Origin: Flavobacterium sedimenticola
GTDB taxonomy: Bacteria; Bacteroidota; Bacteroidia; Flavobacteriales; Flavobacteriaceae
Length of the DNA stretch: 64,000 nucleotides
Direction: 5' to 3'
NCBI RefSeq assembly: GCF_030053345.1
Contig: NZ_JASGBP010000003.1
Location: 278,249 to 342,248 of the forward strand
Shown here: piece after piece, positions 9,254 to 17,305 of the stretch
Position numbering within the stretch: the first letter of the stretch is position 1
Layout of the letters: each line of letters opens with the position of its first letter
Notes under the pieces: generated by a model
What the model saw: the letters and a program-made list of their open reading frames with translations, nothing else
Told to the model about the DNA's origin: nothing
Databases searched by the model: none
Program-made: the position numbers and the translations under genes

Positions 9254-9465
9254 TATATTTCAATTATAAATTGTTCGAATTCTTCGATTTGAAGATTATC
9301 TTTTGCTATTGATATTGCCTTTTCTTCTAGTTCTAAAAAGTTTAAATCATCATAAAAACTACATCCTATTAGCCTTATTAGTTCAATTCCATTAGAATCA
9401 TTTATTACAAAATCGAAAGTTGTAACATTGTCATTGATTTGTTTATTTAAATACTTTGCTATCAT
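9253..9465 (-). CDS. Small phage protein of unknown function
   Basis: A 70-residue acidic protein with no recognised domain and no signal peptide or membrane segment. Its start overlaps the stop of the 475-residue gene by one base, and its stop overlaps the start of the spike gene in the same way. This supports it as a real gene. It may be a tail-fibre assembly helper, an inference from its position only. Confidence 0.5.
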   Translation of the reverse strand: MIAKYLNKQINDNVTTFDFVINDSNGIELIRLIGCSFYDDLNFLELEEKAISIAKDNLQIEEFEQFIIEI

Positions 9466-10892
9466 TAAATTTCATAACCTTTAATAACCAAATTGGCTTT
9501 TGTTATTGTTGAACAGCTATCAACATTAAATCTGATTACATCACCAGCATTTATGATAGTATTCCAAGTAGAAAGTGATAAATCTTGATTTTTAGTTGAA
9601 GCTGAAATTGTTGGTTTTTCACTACCAGTTATAGTATCACCACTTGTTGGCGGAAAATTTGAATAATTATCCTTCCAAACATCAATAACAATTGAACCAA
9701 TTGTATCAGCTAATAGTGTCCAACTTTCAATTTTCATTGAATATGGAATAGTTAAATCACATTTTGTACCTGATAATATTGCTGAACCACCGCCATCAAA
9801 TGAAACACCGAATGTTTTTGTTTTTGGAAAACCAGATATGTTAATTGTTGTTCCAGAATTACTATTTAGATATAGTGTACCACCAGAAATTGAATATGTA
9901 CCACCAGTTAAAAATGTATTTGTATCAATTGATGAGGTCGAACCAGTTGATGGGATTCTATTTATACTTGTTAACTCGGCTAATGTTCCAGTTGTTTTTA
10001 TGAATTTGAATAATGCAACTTCATTTGGTTGTAAAATCAAATCATCTTCGTTAGGAAAAACCATAGGAATTTCAACACCAGCTTGATTATGTAATAATGT
10101 TACTGATGTTGGTTGTGAATTGGCGATTTTCAACTCTTTTCCAATGTAAAATGAACTATTGAAAAAGTTAGTATCCCCAACTAATCCAGTTATATGAGTT
10201 ACTGAATTTGTTAATCTGAAAGCAGTTGAATTGTCTGTAAGATGAAGATTAATTGAACCCGTTTCATCTATTGTTGTTTCATAAAATTCATCCTTTTGGA
10301 CAAACAACGTTCCAATAATTGGTATTGTTGGCGTATCAATTGAATTATCATTAACAGTAATTTGACTTATGTAAACACTATCAATAGGTGTAATAGGCGC
10401 TAATGCTAATCCCATTGTTTCAGAACCACTAATTCTTACTATTTGATTTGAAGAATTCGCAACAATAATATCAATTCTGGTTTTGCCAGAAGCTGCATAT
10501 GGAATAGTTAAAACGGTATCAGTTGTTGTTTCAAAATCAACTCCATTAATAACCCAAGTTGCAGGTTCAATTGTTACATAATTTGAATCAACTGTGATTT
10601 CACCGATTGAAGTTAATTTGGTTGCATTAATATCTTGAACAATATAATTGAATTGTTTTGCAAACAACAATAATGATAACGCTGCCATCAATTCAGCTTG
10701 TGAACCGTAAACAACACCATTTACTTCAATATCTGAATAGTTGGTTGAACCTAATAATTGTAGTTTGGTATCATAGGCATTATGAATGGCAATATTTTCA
10801 GCACCTTGTTTGATGCACATAAAATTCTTTGGGTAAGTTAACCCATTAAACTTGAAAGTATTTTGATTATTGGTTGATTGAAAAATTTGCAT
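9465..10892 (-). CDS. Phage tail fibre/baseplate-like structural protein
   Basis: A 475-residue protein with an N-terminal helical segment (about residues 50-95: YGSQAELMAALSLLLFAKQFN) followed by all-beta regions rich in T, I, S and N. One of these (IPYAASGKTRIDIIVANSSNQI) resembles the upper baseplate/fibre proteins of Siphoviridae-like phages that carry the receptor-binding module. The final 140 residues form a jelly-roll-like sequence with SGTTINIS and DVWKDNYSNFPP. It is flanked by connector and spike genes with one-base overlaps. Assigned to the host-adhesion apparatus with moderate confidence; the exact part is unknown. Confidence 0.55.
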   Translation of the reverse strand: MQIFQSTNNQNTFKFNGLTYPKNFMCIKQGAENIAIHNAYDTKLQLLGSTNYSDIEVNGVVYGSQAELMAALSLLLFAKQFNYIVQDINATKLTSIGEITVDSNYVTIEPATWVINGVDFETTTDTVLTIPYAASGKTRIDIIVANSSNQIVRISGSETMGLALAPITPIDSVYISQITVNDNSIDTPTIPIIGTLFVQKDEFYETTIDETGSINLHLTDNSTAFRLTNSVTHITGLVGDTNFFNSSFYIGKELKIANSQPTSVTLLHNQAGVEIPMVFPNEDDLILQPNEVALFKFIKTTGTLAELTSINRIPSTGSTSSIDTNTFLTGGTYSISGGTLYLNSNSGTTINISGFPKTKTFGVSFDGGGSAILSGTKCDLTIPYSMKIESWTLLADTIGSIVIDVWKDNYSNFPPTSGDTITGSEKPTISASTKNQDLSLSTWNTIINAGDVIRFNVDSCSTITKANLVIKGYEI

Positions 10893-11416
10893 TACAATTT
10901 CTTAAATCTAAATCTTCTGCCAGTAATCAAACCGTAATCAGAAGTTGAAATGTTATTGTTCCAGTTAGGAAATATTGAAGGGTTTGCATTCAAATAATGC
11001 TTGATTATTTCAAGTCTTGAACCAGCTAATTGTGATTGAAAATTTGAATAATCCTTCAAAGAATTTCTATCTACTGGCTCTGAATCATTTGATTGTTTTA
11101 CAGTAGCACCAAATGGTGTGAAATTGGTGTTGATTACAAGAACATACTTAGCCATAAAATAATCAGCTAATAATGCTTTAATCCCATCTTGATGATAAGT
11201 AACACCACAATATTCAAAGGTTGAACCAGATAATAAATCTTGATAGTTTGGATTATCAAGATTACCTATCAAATCGAAATAAAACTTGTCACCTAATACT
11301 TCTTTAAGATTGGTAATTTGAACTTCTTCAATGATAGTATTAACCTTATTTAAATCAATTTTCTGACCTATATCCTTGTAGTTTGATATTTCGGATGCCA
11401 ATAAGATTTTATTCAT
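10892..11416 (-). CDS. Head-tail connector-like protein (DUF6712-like)
   Basis: A 174-residue protein with an N-terminal helical part (VNTIIEEVQITNLKEVLGDKFYFDLIGNL) and a middle GVTYHQDGIKALLADYFMAKYVL segment, ending in a basic RRFRFKKL tail. This layout matches the DUF6712 family of Bacteroidetes phages, thought to be the adaptor under the portal (HK97 gp6-like). It lies one base downstream of the portal gene and upstream of fibre genes, consistent with that role. Confidence 0.6.
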   Translation of the reverse strand: MNKILLASEISNYKDIGQKIDLNKVNTIIEEVQITNLKEVLGDKFYFDLIGNLDNPNYQDLLSGSTFEYCGVTYHQDGIKALLADYFMAKYVLVINTNFTPFGATVKQSNDSEPVDRNSLKDYSNFQSQLAGSRLEIIKHYLNANPSIFPNWNNNISTSDYGLITGRRFRFKKL

Positions 11417-11417
11417 T

Positions 11418-12560
11418 TTAAAGGGTGTTAGATTGCGTTATTATTGGTGTAATAGTCCAATCATTTGATGGGTTGATTGGTTTATGGAAATTCTTGAATA
11501 CAAGTTGAAATGCATCAGAAACAATGTTTCTTTCTTCTTCTTTATTTTCCCAATGTGTAAGTTTAGCTTCTTTCAGTAAAGCACCAGATTGACCGAAAAT
11601 AGAATGGTCAGAATCTTCAATTAGAATCGATGGAACACCAAAAGCTTTTCTAATGTTTCTTGCAGTTGATTCTTCTGTACTTTGGAATTTTTTATCATCA
11701 ATATTGGAATCAATATCTTGTATGTATATTTCATCTTTCAGAATATCAGAAGTAAGTTTTGATTCAACCAATATTACGCTTGTTGAATTTTCAGCACCCA
11801 TTGAAGCTTGAATAAGTTCTTCAAATTCTTTGGCTTCATCTTCATCATCAAATGGTTTGGTATGAACGAATTTCATCCCAAAAAAACCTTTTCTAAGACC
11901 AGTATTTTTAAATTTTGAAGCTTCAAATTCTGAATTAGCATCATACAATACACAATCTAAATCCGATAAACTGTATAGTTCATTAAAATCAGCTGTTATG
12001 TGCAAGATTTGACCTTTGTATTTATTCCATCCACCAGCAGCTTCAACTTGTTTTTCAATAATTGCTGGATTTGGATTGAATCGGTCAATCACAATGAAAT
12101 CATTCTTATCAATCTTTTTAGTTTTCTTTTTATCCCAGTTATTATAAACAACATATTTACCGTTATAACCAGTTGAATCTATTTTACCAATTCTAACTGT
12201 TTCAGAATTTACCAAATCAACGCTTATTACTTCATATAAAGCATTATAGTTGATATGTAGAAACAAGTTGTTAATCTTTGAAAATTCTCTGGAACAGATT
12301 CTTAATAGCTGATTGATATTAAGACCTTTTTTATTGATAATAAGGCTGTTTTTATCTACAATGTTTTGGGTAAAATTGAATCCTTTACCATAGATGTATT
12401 TTGAATTTATATCAACACATTGTTTGGCTGTAACAGAACTGTTTATAAGGGTTGAAATCAGTTGTGGATAACAATTATCATCACCCCAATTATGAATACC
12501 GTTTACTTGGTCATATTTAATCGATAATCTATTATCAACATCAATTAGTTTTACTTTCAT
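11418..12560 (-). CDS. Phage portal protein
   Basis: The portal ring forms the single vertex through which DNA enters and leaves the capsid. The 380-residue protein starts with a beta-rich N-terminus (IKYDQVNGIHNWGDDNCYPQLI) and continues with VTAKQCVDINSKYIYGKGF. It ends with a helical stem and wing region with the typical late element RNIRKAFGVPSILIED followed by FGQSGALLKEAKLTHWENKEEE. This order (asymmetric lower domain, central stem, clip) is typical of portals in Bacteroidetes siphophages. It overlaps the upstream gene by one base and directly precedes the connector gene. Confidence 0.8.
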   Translation of the reverse strand: MKVKLIDVDNRLSIKYDQVNGIHNWGDDNCYPQLISTLINSSVTAKQCVDINSKYIYGKGFNFTQNIVDKNSLIINKKGLNINQLLRICSREFSKINNLFLHINYNALYEVISVDLVNSETVRIGKIDSTGYNGKYVVYNNWDKKKTKKIDKNDFIVIDRFNPNPAIIEKQVEAAGGWNKYKGQILHITADFNELYSLSDLDCVLYDANSEFEASKFKNTGLRKGFFGMKFVHTKPFDDEDEAKEFEELIQASMGAENSTSVILVESKLTSDILKDEIYIQDIDSNIDDKKFQSTEESTARNIRKAFGVPSILIEDSDHSIFGQSGALLKEAKLTHWENKEEERNIVSDAFQLVFKNFHKPINPSNDWTITPIITQSNTL

Positions 12561-12964
12561 TAATCATTCTCATTTTCCACAATGTTATTTTCGATTAATA
12601 TTTTCCAGTTCTCTGGGTATCTTTCAAACAATGAAATACGGTTTGGATTGATTCTTAAAAAAGCAATACATAATTCATCAGTTGCATTTGCTTGTGAAAG
12701 AAATTGACCGCTTCCAAACTCCATTTCAACCAGTCCAACATCATTTCTTAATTTGAAATTTCCGCTGGTTAAAACATTAAATTTTTCCAATCCTTTTTCA
12801 GTCAATTTTTTGTGATATAATGGAAATTTATCTTTGCAAGTTGAACACCCAGAAGTGTTGAATATAAACTTGTAGTATTCGATTAATTCGGCTTTCAAAT
12901 CCTTGTTGTTTTGGATTTCATCCAATGGAATTTCAAGCAAATATTTTAGTCTTTCTATGTTCAT
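12560..12964 (-). CDS. Phage protein of unknown function with a CxxC motif
   Basis: A 134-residue protein not recognised. Residues 39-43 contain GCSTCK, a possible half of a metal-binding knuckle. No second CxxC is visible, although His51 lies nearby and another Cys occurs at about residue 98. The C-terminus has NPNRISLFERYPENWKILIENN. It lies just upstream of the portal gene and downstream of the terminator that ends the tail-tube transcript, so it may be the first gene of the portal unit. A structural or chaperone role is possible but unsupported. Confidence 0.45.
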   Translation of the reverse strand: MNIERLKYLLEIPLDEIQNNKDLKAELIEYYKFIFNTSGCSTCKDKFPLYHKKLTEKGLEKFNVLTSGNFKLRNDVGLVEMEFGSGQFLSQANATDELCIAFLRINPNRISLFERYPENWKILIENNIVENEND

Positions 12965-12991
12965 ATTAATCTTTGATTTTTTCTAATAAAA

Positions 12992-13022
12992 AAAGGTAGA
13001 TAGCTAAACACCATCTACCTTT
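12992..13022 (-). terminator. Rho-independent terminator after tail tube gene
   Basis: Arms at 12992-13001 and 13013-13022 form ten perfect pairs (AAAGGTAGAT/ATCTACCTTT) with an 11-base loop. On the minus strand the stem is followed by a T-run. It separates the capsid/tail-tube genes from the portal genes and may help keep the virion structural proteins at different levels. Confidence 0.8.
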
Positions 13023-13056
13023 AATTATACTTTAGGATTGCTTCAAGTAAAGTATC

Positions 13057-13632
13057 TTATTGGAATAAGTTATCTACTTTGGCTTTAGTTGTTGCGTAAT
13101 TTGTTTCCAAATAAACATTGTATGGATATGGTTCACCAAAGTTTTCTACACTTGATAAAGTGAACAAGAATGAACCATCATTTTCAAGTGTAGTTTGGCT
13201 ACCTTCTGACATTTTCAACCCATTGGTTAAACCATAGATTTTGAATGCATCAGCAGCACTAGCACCCTTCCATTTAGTTTCTACAACCGCTACAAATTCA
13301 CCTTTTGATAATTGTTGGATAATTTCGGCATCAGTAGCTGATTGAGTATAAACTCTACCAATAAAGCTATGAGTGAAAGTATCTAAACCATCGTTTACAG
13401 TAAATTCATTTGCAGTATTTGAAAGTTGCTTAACAAAGCTGATTTCATAAGCTGTAGCACCAGAAACCAAACTTAGATTGGTAACGGTTGCACCGCTTCT
13501 AGTTAATGATGTTACATCAATATCAGCACGGTTAATTAAAACGGCTCTACCACCATCTAAACCACCTTGTGCTGGGTATGATGTGTTACAACCGTATGTT
13601 ATATTGTGAGTTAATTTTTCAATACAAGACAT
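13057..13632 (-). CDS. Probable major tail (tube) protein
   Basis: A 191-residue protein that is nearly all beta by inspection, starting MSCIEKLTHNITYGC and including DIDVTSLTRSGATVTNLSLVSGATAYEISF and LENDGSFLFTLSSVENFGEPYPYNVYLETN. A simple, stable beta-rich protein encoded directly after the major capsid gene and ended by its own strong terminator is what a tail tube subunit looks like in Bacteroidetes phages. No catalytic or membrane features are present. A different virion protein, such as a capsid decoration protein, is possible. Confidence 0.55.
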   Translation of the reverse strand: MSCIEKLTHNITYGCNTSYPAQGGLDGGRAVLINRADIDVTSLTRSGATVTNLSLVSGATAYEISFVKQLSNTANEFTVNDGLDTFTHSFIGRVYTQSATDAEIIQQLSKGEFVAVVETKWKGASAADAFKIYGLTNGLKMSEGSQTTLENDGSFLFTLSSVENFGEPYPYNVYLETNYATTKAKVDNLFQ

Positions 13633-13674
13633 TTTAAAGTTAGTATTATCTTTTGTGTTATTTTGTAAAGCTTT

Positions 13675-13693
13675 GGGTGCTTAAAAAGCACCC
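13675..13693. terminator. Short hairpin between capsid and tail tube genes
   Basis: GGGTGCTT at 13675-13682 pairs perfectly with AAGCACCC at 13686-13693 around a three-base loop. On the minus strand it lies just after the major capsid stop but lacks a strong U-run, so partial termination or transcript protection is more likely than full termination. Confidence 0.5.
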
Positions 13694-13707
13694 ATTACTT
13701 TGTATTT

Positions 13708-14754
13708 TTAGTATGCTACAGAGATTAAGTAACCTTCAAGTACTTTAGCATCTAAACTGAAAATGTTTTCTGTGTAAACTTTTCTATCAGTTTTGTCATA
13801 CCAGATTGCCAATTCTTTGAATTCACCAGAATCCAATGTACCAACTGGAATGTTTGAAGGAACGGTGAATACAATTCTATTTGGATAGCTGTATTTTGTA
13901 CCGTTGTTAAGTGAAGATGTTATGATTCTATCCATAAAATCAGCAACAACAATCTTTCTACCTCTGTAAGTCATCACACCATCATTGATAGCTAATTGAC
14001 CAACAGCGTTAAGACCAGCATCCTCTAATTTGTCTAAGAAATTATCATAAACTGATTGTGTTACGATAAACATTGCATCTGGATGATTTTTCAATCTTGA
14101 ATCAGCTTGATTGTAAACTTTTCTCATTGCTGTTAAAGCTTCACCAGCAGCTAATTCTTGTGCGGTATAAGTTGTACCAGTATTTGCAGCGATAACTGCT
14201 CTTTGAATTTCACCAGCTGTAACACCAGAAAAGATTTGTTTCCAGATACCATCAACTGATTTGAAGTAATCTTTATTTACAGAGTTTGCAATAGTTCCAC
14301 CAGATGCTACATTAGCAGCTGATTTATCACCAAACCAAGTCAATCTTAAAACTGTTTCATCAATTGCTTCTAAAAGTCTTGATGATAACATTTTCACTTC
14401 TTCTGATGCTTCAACATCATATTTGTTTGATTTTTGACCGAATGCTTTCAATAAAGCTGGTAAGTCTTCTTTGCAGTAAGGAATTCTAACTTCTACTTTG
14501 TTATTTTCCCAATATTTTTGAGTTGCCACAATTCCAGCATCTGAATCTTGTGGTGTACAAGTACCATTGGCTGGTAAACCTTGCATACCCATTGAAGAAA
14601 AAAGTAAGATTTGAGATTTCATATCAATCCCTTCTTCAATTTTGTGCATTTGTGCAAGTTCTGGGTTAGTAAATGCTGTTTCAAAAATGCATTTGCTTAA
14701 TTCAGTAACTTCTTTTGGTGATAACGATACGTTATCGAAATTGAAATTTGCCAT
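13708..14754 (-). CDS. Major capsid protein
   Basis: A 348-residue protein encoded right after the ClpP-like head protease/scaffold gene, the usual position of the major capsid gene. Features include an N-terminal helical arm, a central TQKYWENNKVEVRIPYCKEDLP segment, long loops (TVLRLTWFGDKSAANVASGG), and a C-terminal part with NPVG-like turns (VFTVPSNIPVGTLDSGEFKELAIWYD). Length and order fit an HK97-fold capsid protein of a Bacteroidetes phage. I do not see a separately encoded scaffold; the protease C-terminus probably supplies that role. Confidence 0.78.
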   Translation of the reverse strand: MANFNFDNVSLSPKEVTELSKCIFETAFTNPELAQMHKIEEGIDMKSQILLFSSMGMQGLPANGTCTPQDSDAGIVATQKYWENNKVEVRIPYCKEDLPALLKAFGQKSNKYDVEASEEVKMLSSRLLEAIDETVLRLTWFGDKSAANVASGGTIANSVNKDYFKSVDGIWKQIFSGVTAGEIQRAVIAANTGTTYTAQELAAGEALTAMRKVYNQADSRLKNHPDAMFIVTQSVYDNFLDKLEDAGLNAVGQLAINDGVMTYRGRKIVVADFMDRIITSSLNNGTKYSYPNRIVFTVPSNIPVGTLDSGEFKELAIWYDKTDRKVYTENIFSLDAKVLEGYLISVAY

Positions 14755-14783
14755 TGTTTATTTCATAGTTTTCTTTTTTTATG

Positions 14784-15854
14784 TTATTTTTTTCTTTTGA
14801 TTGAAAAGGTTCTAACACCTTCAATATTTTCCTTTTGAATTGAACTAACTGGTTCAGTTTTTTGACTTGTAAAATCAGAACCAACTTGTTTTGCTAAAGC
14901 CAAATATTTTGCTTCTAATTCTTCATTTTTCTTTGCCAACACTTCAATTAATTCAACCAATCTTGATTCGTTGTTTTCAACTTCTGATTCAATTGCAGTT
15001 GGTTCTGCTGAATCTTCTTGAACTGGTTCTTCTTGTAATTGTTCTTCTTGAACTGGTGGAACGATTTCAGTTAAAACACCCATTTCAAATTTGAAGATTG
15101 TGCCATCTGGCATTGTATATTCACCTTCTGCTGGTTGACCATCAACCATTGCCATATCATCAACCGCTGGTGTATCAGATTCAGTTAAATCTGGGAATAC
15201 AATTGAAACGCTTGTTCCATCTTGTAATATTAATTCTGCTTTGAATACTGGTTTTTTACCAGTCAGCATATTCATTATGCTGTCAATCTTTTGATTAAGT
15301 TTATCCATTAAACTTTCTTCTTTTTCTTCTATGTTATTTTTGAGTTTTGCAACCGCTAATTGTGCTGGTTGAAGTTGTGTTGCAAACCCCCAATCAAAGG
15401 CTTGGGTTGCATCGAGGTAAGTTTCATTTGAGAGTAAAGAGTGAATTGTTTTTTCATCGATTTCAGTAACCTTTGAATAGAAATCAACTAAATCATCTTC
15501 AATAGCTTTTAAGTCCTTTAGATAGTCAGAAATCACTTGATGAGTGCCTTGTACCTCCATCCAAGGCAAGTGAATCATAATTGCATCTTTAGCACCTTCT
15601 GGAATGATTCTAGTTGAACCAGCCATAAAAATTTTTGAGGCAATACTGTAAGCTTTTGTGGTAAATGTTGAAACTGGTTTTCCCAGAGTTAGTAAGTAGT
15701 TATATATATCATTCCCAGAATCCACATAACCACCGATTGAATCGATTTTTACCAAGTATTCTGTTGCTAATGATTGTGATTTTACTTGTTGAACAACATC
15801 ATTCAATGTGGTATCAACACCTATTTCACCAGTTATATATATAATTCCCTTCAT
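14784..15854 (-). CDS. ClpP-like head maturation protease with C-terminal scaffold region
   Basis: The first 165 residues follow the ClpP/S14 fold. They have KIDSIGGYVDSGNDIYNYL, the nucleophile region TTKAYSIASKIFMAGS with Ser70 as the likely active serine, His95 in AIMIHLPW, and LSNETYLDATQAFDWGFA. This enzyme trims capsid and scaffold proteins during head maturation. Residues 185-330 are acidic and rich in E, Q and P, with a coiled-coil stretch (VENNESRLVELIEVLAKKNEELEAKYL), and the end is basic (FSIKRKK). This is the layout of protease-scaffold fusions. It is followed 29 bases later by the major capsid gene. Confidence 0.85.
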   Translation of the reverse strand: MKGIIYITGEIGVDTTLNDVVQQVKSQSLATEYLVKIDSIGGYVDSGNDIYNYLLTLGKPVSTFTTKAYSIASKIFMAGSTRIIPEGAKDAIMIHLPWMEVQGTHQVISDYLKDLKAIEDDLVDFYSKVTEIDEKTIHSLLSNETYLDATQAFDWGFATQLQPAQLAVAKLKNNIEEKEESLMDKLNQKIDSIMNMLTGKKPVFKAELILQDGTSVSIVFPDLTESDTPAVDDMAMVDGQPAEGEYTMPDGTIFKFEMGVLTEIVPPVQEEQLQEEPVQEDSAEPTAIESEVENNESRLVELIEVLAKKNEELEAKYLALAKQVGSDFTSQKTEPVSSIQKENIEGVRTFSIKRKK

Positions 15855-15895
15855 ACAGTTGAATTATACTTCTGGTGGTGGGTAAGTAAAGTGTT

Positions 15896-15913
15896 CCCTA
15901 ATAATTATTAGGG
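15896..15913. repeat. 18-bp perfect palindrome at spanin stop
   Basis: CCCTAATAATTATTAGGG is a perfect palindrome overlapping the last codons of the spanin gene. It lacks a U-run on either side and could be a protein-binding site or a weak transcript-end hairpin. Confidence 0.4.
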
Positions 15914-16360
15914 ATTTTTAAACGCTCTGATTTTGTTGATTATAAACACAATGTTCAACAGTATTGATAAAGCCAAAGCCATTATCAATTTCCAATCATT
16001 TACAACAACTATCTTTTCAGATTTTGATTCAGATTTGCTTTTTTCTTTTGAAGTTTTGTTGGTGTTTATCTCGGTTGTTGATGTACCCTTTAAATCAATT
16101 TTAGCTGTTATCTGATTATCTTTTCCTTCAATTGATATTTTGCCTTGTGTTGTGGTGAAAGATTGCTTAAACGGTCTTAAATTACCCAATGAATCACAAG
16201 GTGATTTGATATAAACAGTATCTTTTAAACTCGGATAAATTATTCGTTCTGATTGATAGGAAATTGAATCAAACTTTTGATTTGAATCAAATTTATATGT
16301 GTTCTTTTTTGATGAACATCCAATAAGAAATATTGCAATTAGGATTAAAACTTTCTTCAT
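15908..16360 (-). CDS. Candidate unimolecular spanin (lipoprotein with C-terminal membrane anchor)
   Basis: A 150-residue protein with a lipoprotein signal (MKKVLILIAIFLIGC, lipobox Cys15) and a single C-terminal transmembrane helix at about residues 125-144, followed by the short basic tail NKIRAFKNP. The middle (16-124) is polar, with a strand-rich part (TTTQGKISIEGKDNQITAKIDLKG) and a KSKSESKSE linker. One chain anchored in both outer and inner membrane is the defining layout of u-spanins such as T1 gp11, which join the two membranes at the last step of lysis. The gene lies one base after the endolysin stop, which strongly supports this role. Confidence 0.75.
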   Translation of the reverse strand: MKKVLILIAIFLIGCSSKKNTYKFDSNQKFDSISYQSERIIYPSLKDTVYIKSPCDSLGNLRPFKQSFTTTQGKISIEGKDNQITAKIDLKGTSTTEINTNKTSKEKSKSESKSEKIVVVNDWKLIMALALSILLNIVFIINKIRAFKNP

Positions 16361-16361
16361 C

Positions 16362-16862
16362 TTAAATATCCTTCTTTAAAAAATATTCAGCACGGTTTTT
16401 CCAACCCTTCAAGAATTTATTTTGTGTTCTATCATTTTCAACAATTTTCTGATAATAAAGCATTCGTTGATAAAACAATTGTTCTTTATCAAGTTGTTCC
16501 ATTGCTGCTTTTGTCTTTTCACCAATGATACCATCAGCTGTTAATTTCAATGCACGCTGAACACATTTGATTGCAGTCTTAACACCCATATTAAAAGCCA
16601 TATCAAAATACATTGCTTGACAGTCTTCTGGTACTAATTCTAAATTCAATGGCTTAAAATAATTTTGATAGGCAATAGTTGATGCCTTTTCAAGTGTCAT
16701 TTCCTTGAATTCATCTAATGATTCAAAATGCTTTTTATTGTGATTGTAGGCGATACCGTATTTAGTCCATCCACCGCTATCACCAGCTACATTGTGAAGT
16801 TTATCACCACCTTCCCATTTTAGTGTGTGGGTATAAATTTCCTTAAATCGTTCTTTATTCAT
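16362..16862 (-). CDS. Endolysin, GH108-type N-acetylmuramidase
   Basis: This 166-residue enzyme cuts peptidoglycan glycan strands. It shows the GH108 active-site segment LKWEGGDKLHNVAGDSGGWTKYGI with Glu17 as the catalytic residue. Next come AYQNYFKPL and MYFDMAFNMGVKTAIKCVQRAL, and then a C-terminal peptidoglycan-binding domain-3-like part (LKLTADGIIGEKTKAAMEQL). Length is normal for the family. No signal peptide or signal-anchor is present, so export depends on a holin. It is the first gene of the late leftward series, directly followed by the spanin; the first hairpin of the structured interval lies upstream. Confidence 0.88.
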   Translation of the reverse strand: MNKERFKEIYTHTLKWEGGDKLHNVAGDSGGWTKYGIAYNHNKKHFESLDEFKEMTLEKASTIAYQNYFKPLNLELVPEDCQAMYFDMAFNMGVKTAIKCVQRALKLTADGIIGEKTKAAMEQLDKEQLFYQRMLYYQKIVENDRTQNKFLKGWKNRAEYFLKKDI

Positions 16863-16925
16863 TTGATTTGGGGTTTTCCCAAATCATAGTTTCTATAAAA
16901 TTGAAGTAAAGTGTGAAAAAACAAA

Positions 16926-16964
16926 AACCTTGTTAGCCCTTTATTGATAGGGGTTAACAAGGTT
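16926..16964 (-). terminator. 16-bp hairpin with U-run on the minus strand
   Basis: Bases 16926-16941 pair with 16949-16964 (16 pairs, two of them G-U) around a seven-base loop. On the minus strand the stem is followed by TTTTTGTTTTTT, a strong intrinsic terminator. Because it lies upstream of the endolysin start and no gene ends here, it implies a leftward non-coding transcript arriving from the interval to its right. Confidence 0.75.
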
Positions 16965-16974
16965 TCAGTAGTGC

Positions 16975-17044
16975 ATTTCAGAAACATAAAGAGAACATCG
17001 TTCTCGACGCCCGAGAGCTAACACTCTCTTTATGTTTCTGAAAT
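16975..17044. ncRNA. 70-base long hairpin, candidate structured RNA or origin element
   Basis: A perfect 20-bp stem is formed by 16975-16994 with 17025-17044. Inside are an asymmetric internal loop (ACATC opposite TAACAC), a second stem at 17000-17006/17012-17018 (seven pairs with one G-T wobble) and a five-base loop. No U-run follows on the plus strand, so it is not a simple terminator. Such long stems are seen in structured small RNAs, single-strand origins and dsRNA processing sites. The strand is undecided because the stem folds equally on either; the flanking minus-strand terminators favour leftward transcription. Confidence 0.6.
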
Positions 17045-17055
17045 TAAATAAAAAA

Positions 17056-17091
17056 CTCTGTGAAGCATTGATTTTACTGGTGCTTACAGAG
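17056..17091 (-). terminator. Hairpin with U-run on minus strand
   Basis: CTCTGT and AAGCA on the left pair with TGCTT and ACAGAG on the right, with one bulged G and a 13-base loop. On the minus strand the stem is followed by TTTTTTATTT, a good intrinsic terminator. Together with the hairpin at 16926-16964, it brackets the 70-base hairpin. Confidence 0.65.
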
Positions 17092-17211
17092 ATTCAAATA
17101 ATTTATTTTTAGTTAGCTATTGACTATTTTTAAAGATTTTAGTAAATTTTTGAAAATATTTTGAATTTCTTAGAAAGTCGGGATATTTATTAATGTAGTC
17201 AGAAATGATTG
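17092..17211. other. AT-rich interval, possible promoter/origin region
   Basis: Very AT-rich with short A and T runs and no reading frame of note. It holds an 11-base motif GATATTTATTA at 17182-17192 that recurs upstream of the next rightward gene at 18877-18887. It could hold the early promoter or a DNA-unwinding element; neither can be proved by eye. Confidence 0.4.
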
Positions 17212-17275
17212 CCTTGGGTGCTGGGGTAAACAGTAGGCATACTGCCCAGCTTCTCACACCAAGTGAGAGCCAAGA
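17212..17275 (+). ncRNA. Three-way-junction leader upstream of polymerase-like gene
   Basis: Read on the plus strand, CTTGG near 17214 and CCAAG near 17270 close a junction. It contains two hairpins: GCTGGG/CCCAGC continuing into CAGTA-GGCA-TACTG, and CTCAC-ACCAA-GTGAG. The gene that follows starts only about 30 bases later with a rare TTG codon, so the fold probably affects its translation (autoregulation or a riboswitch-like leader). I cannot match it to a known riboswitch class. It could also be part of the phage origin. Confidence 0.5.
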
Positions 17276-17305
17276 AGAATAACGTGAGAATAATTATTAA
17301 CCAAA

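Noticed and set aside
16975..17044. Integron attC-like site
   Set aside because: The hairpin lacks the GTTRRRY/RYYYAAC boxes in the right places and there is no tyrosine integrase; the stem is perfectly paired without extrahelical bases.
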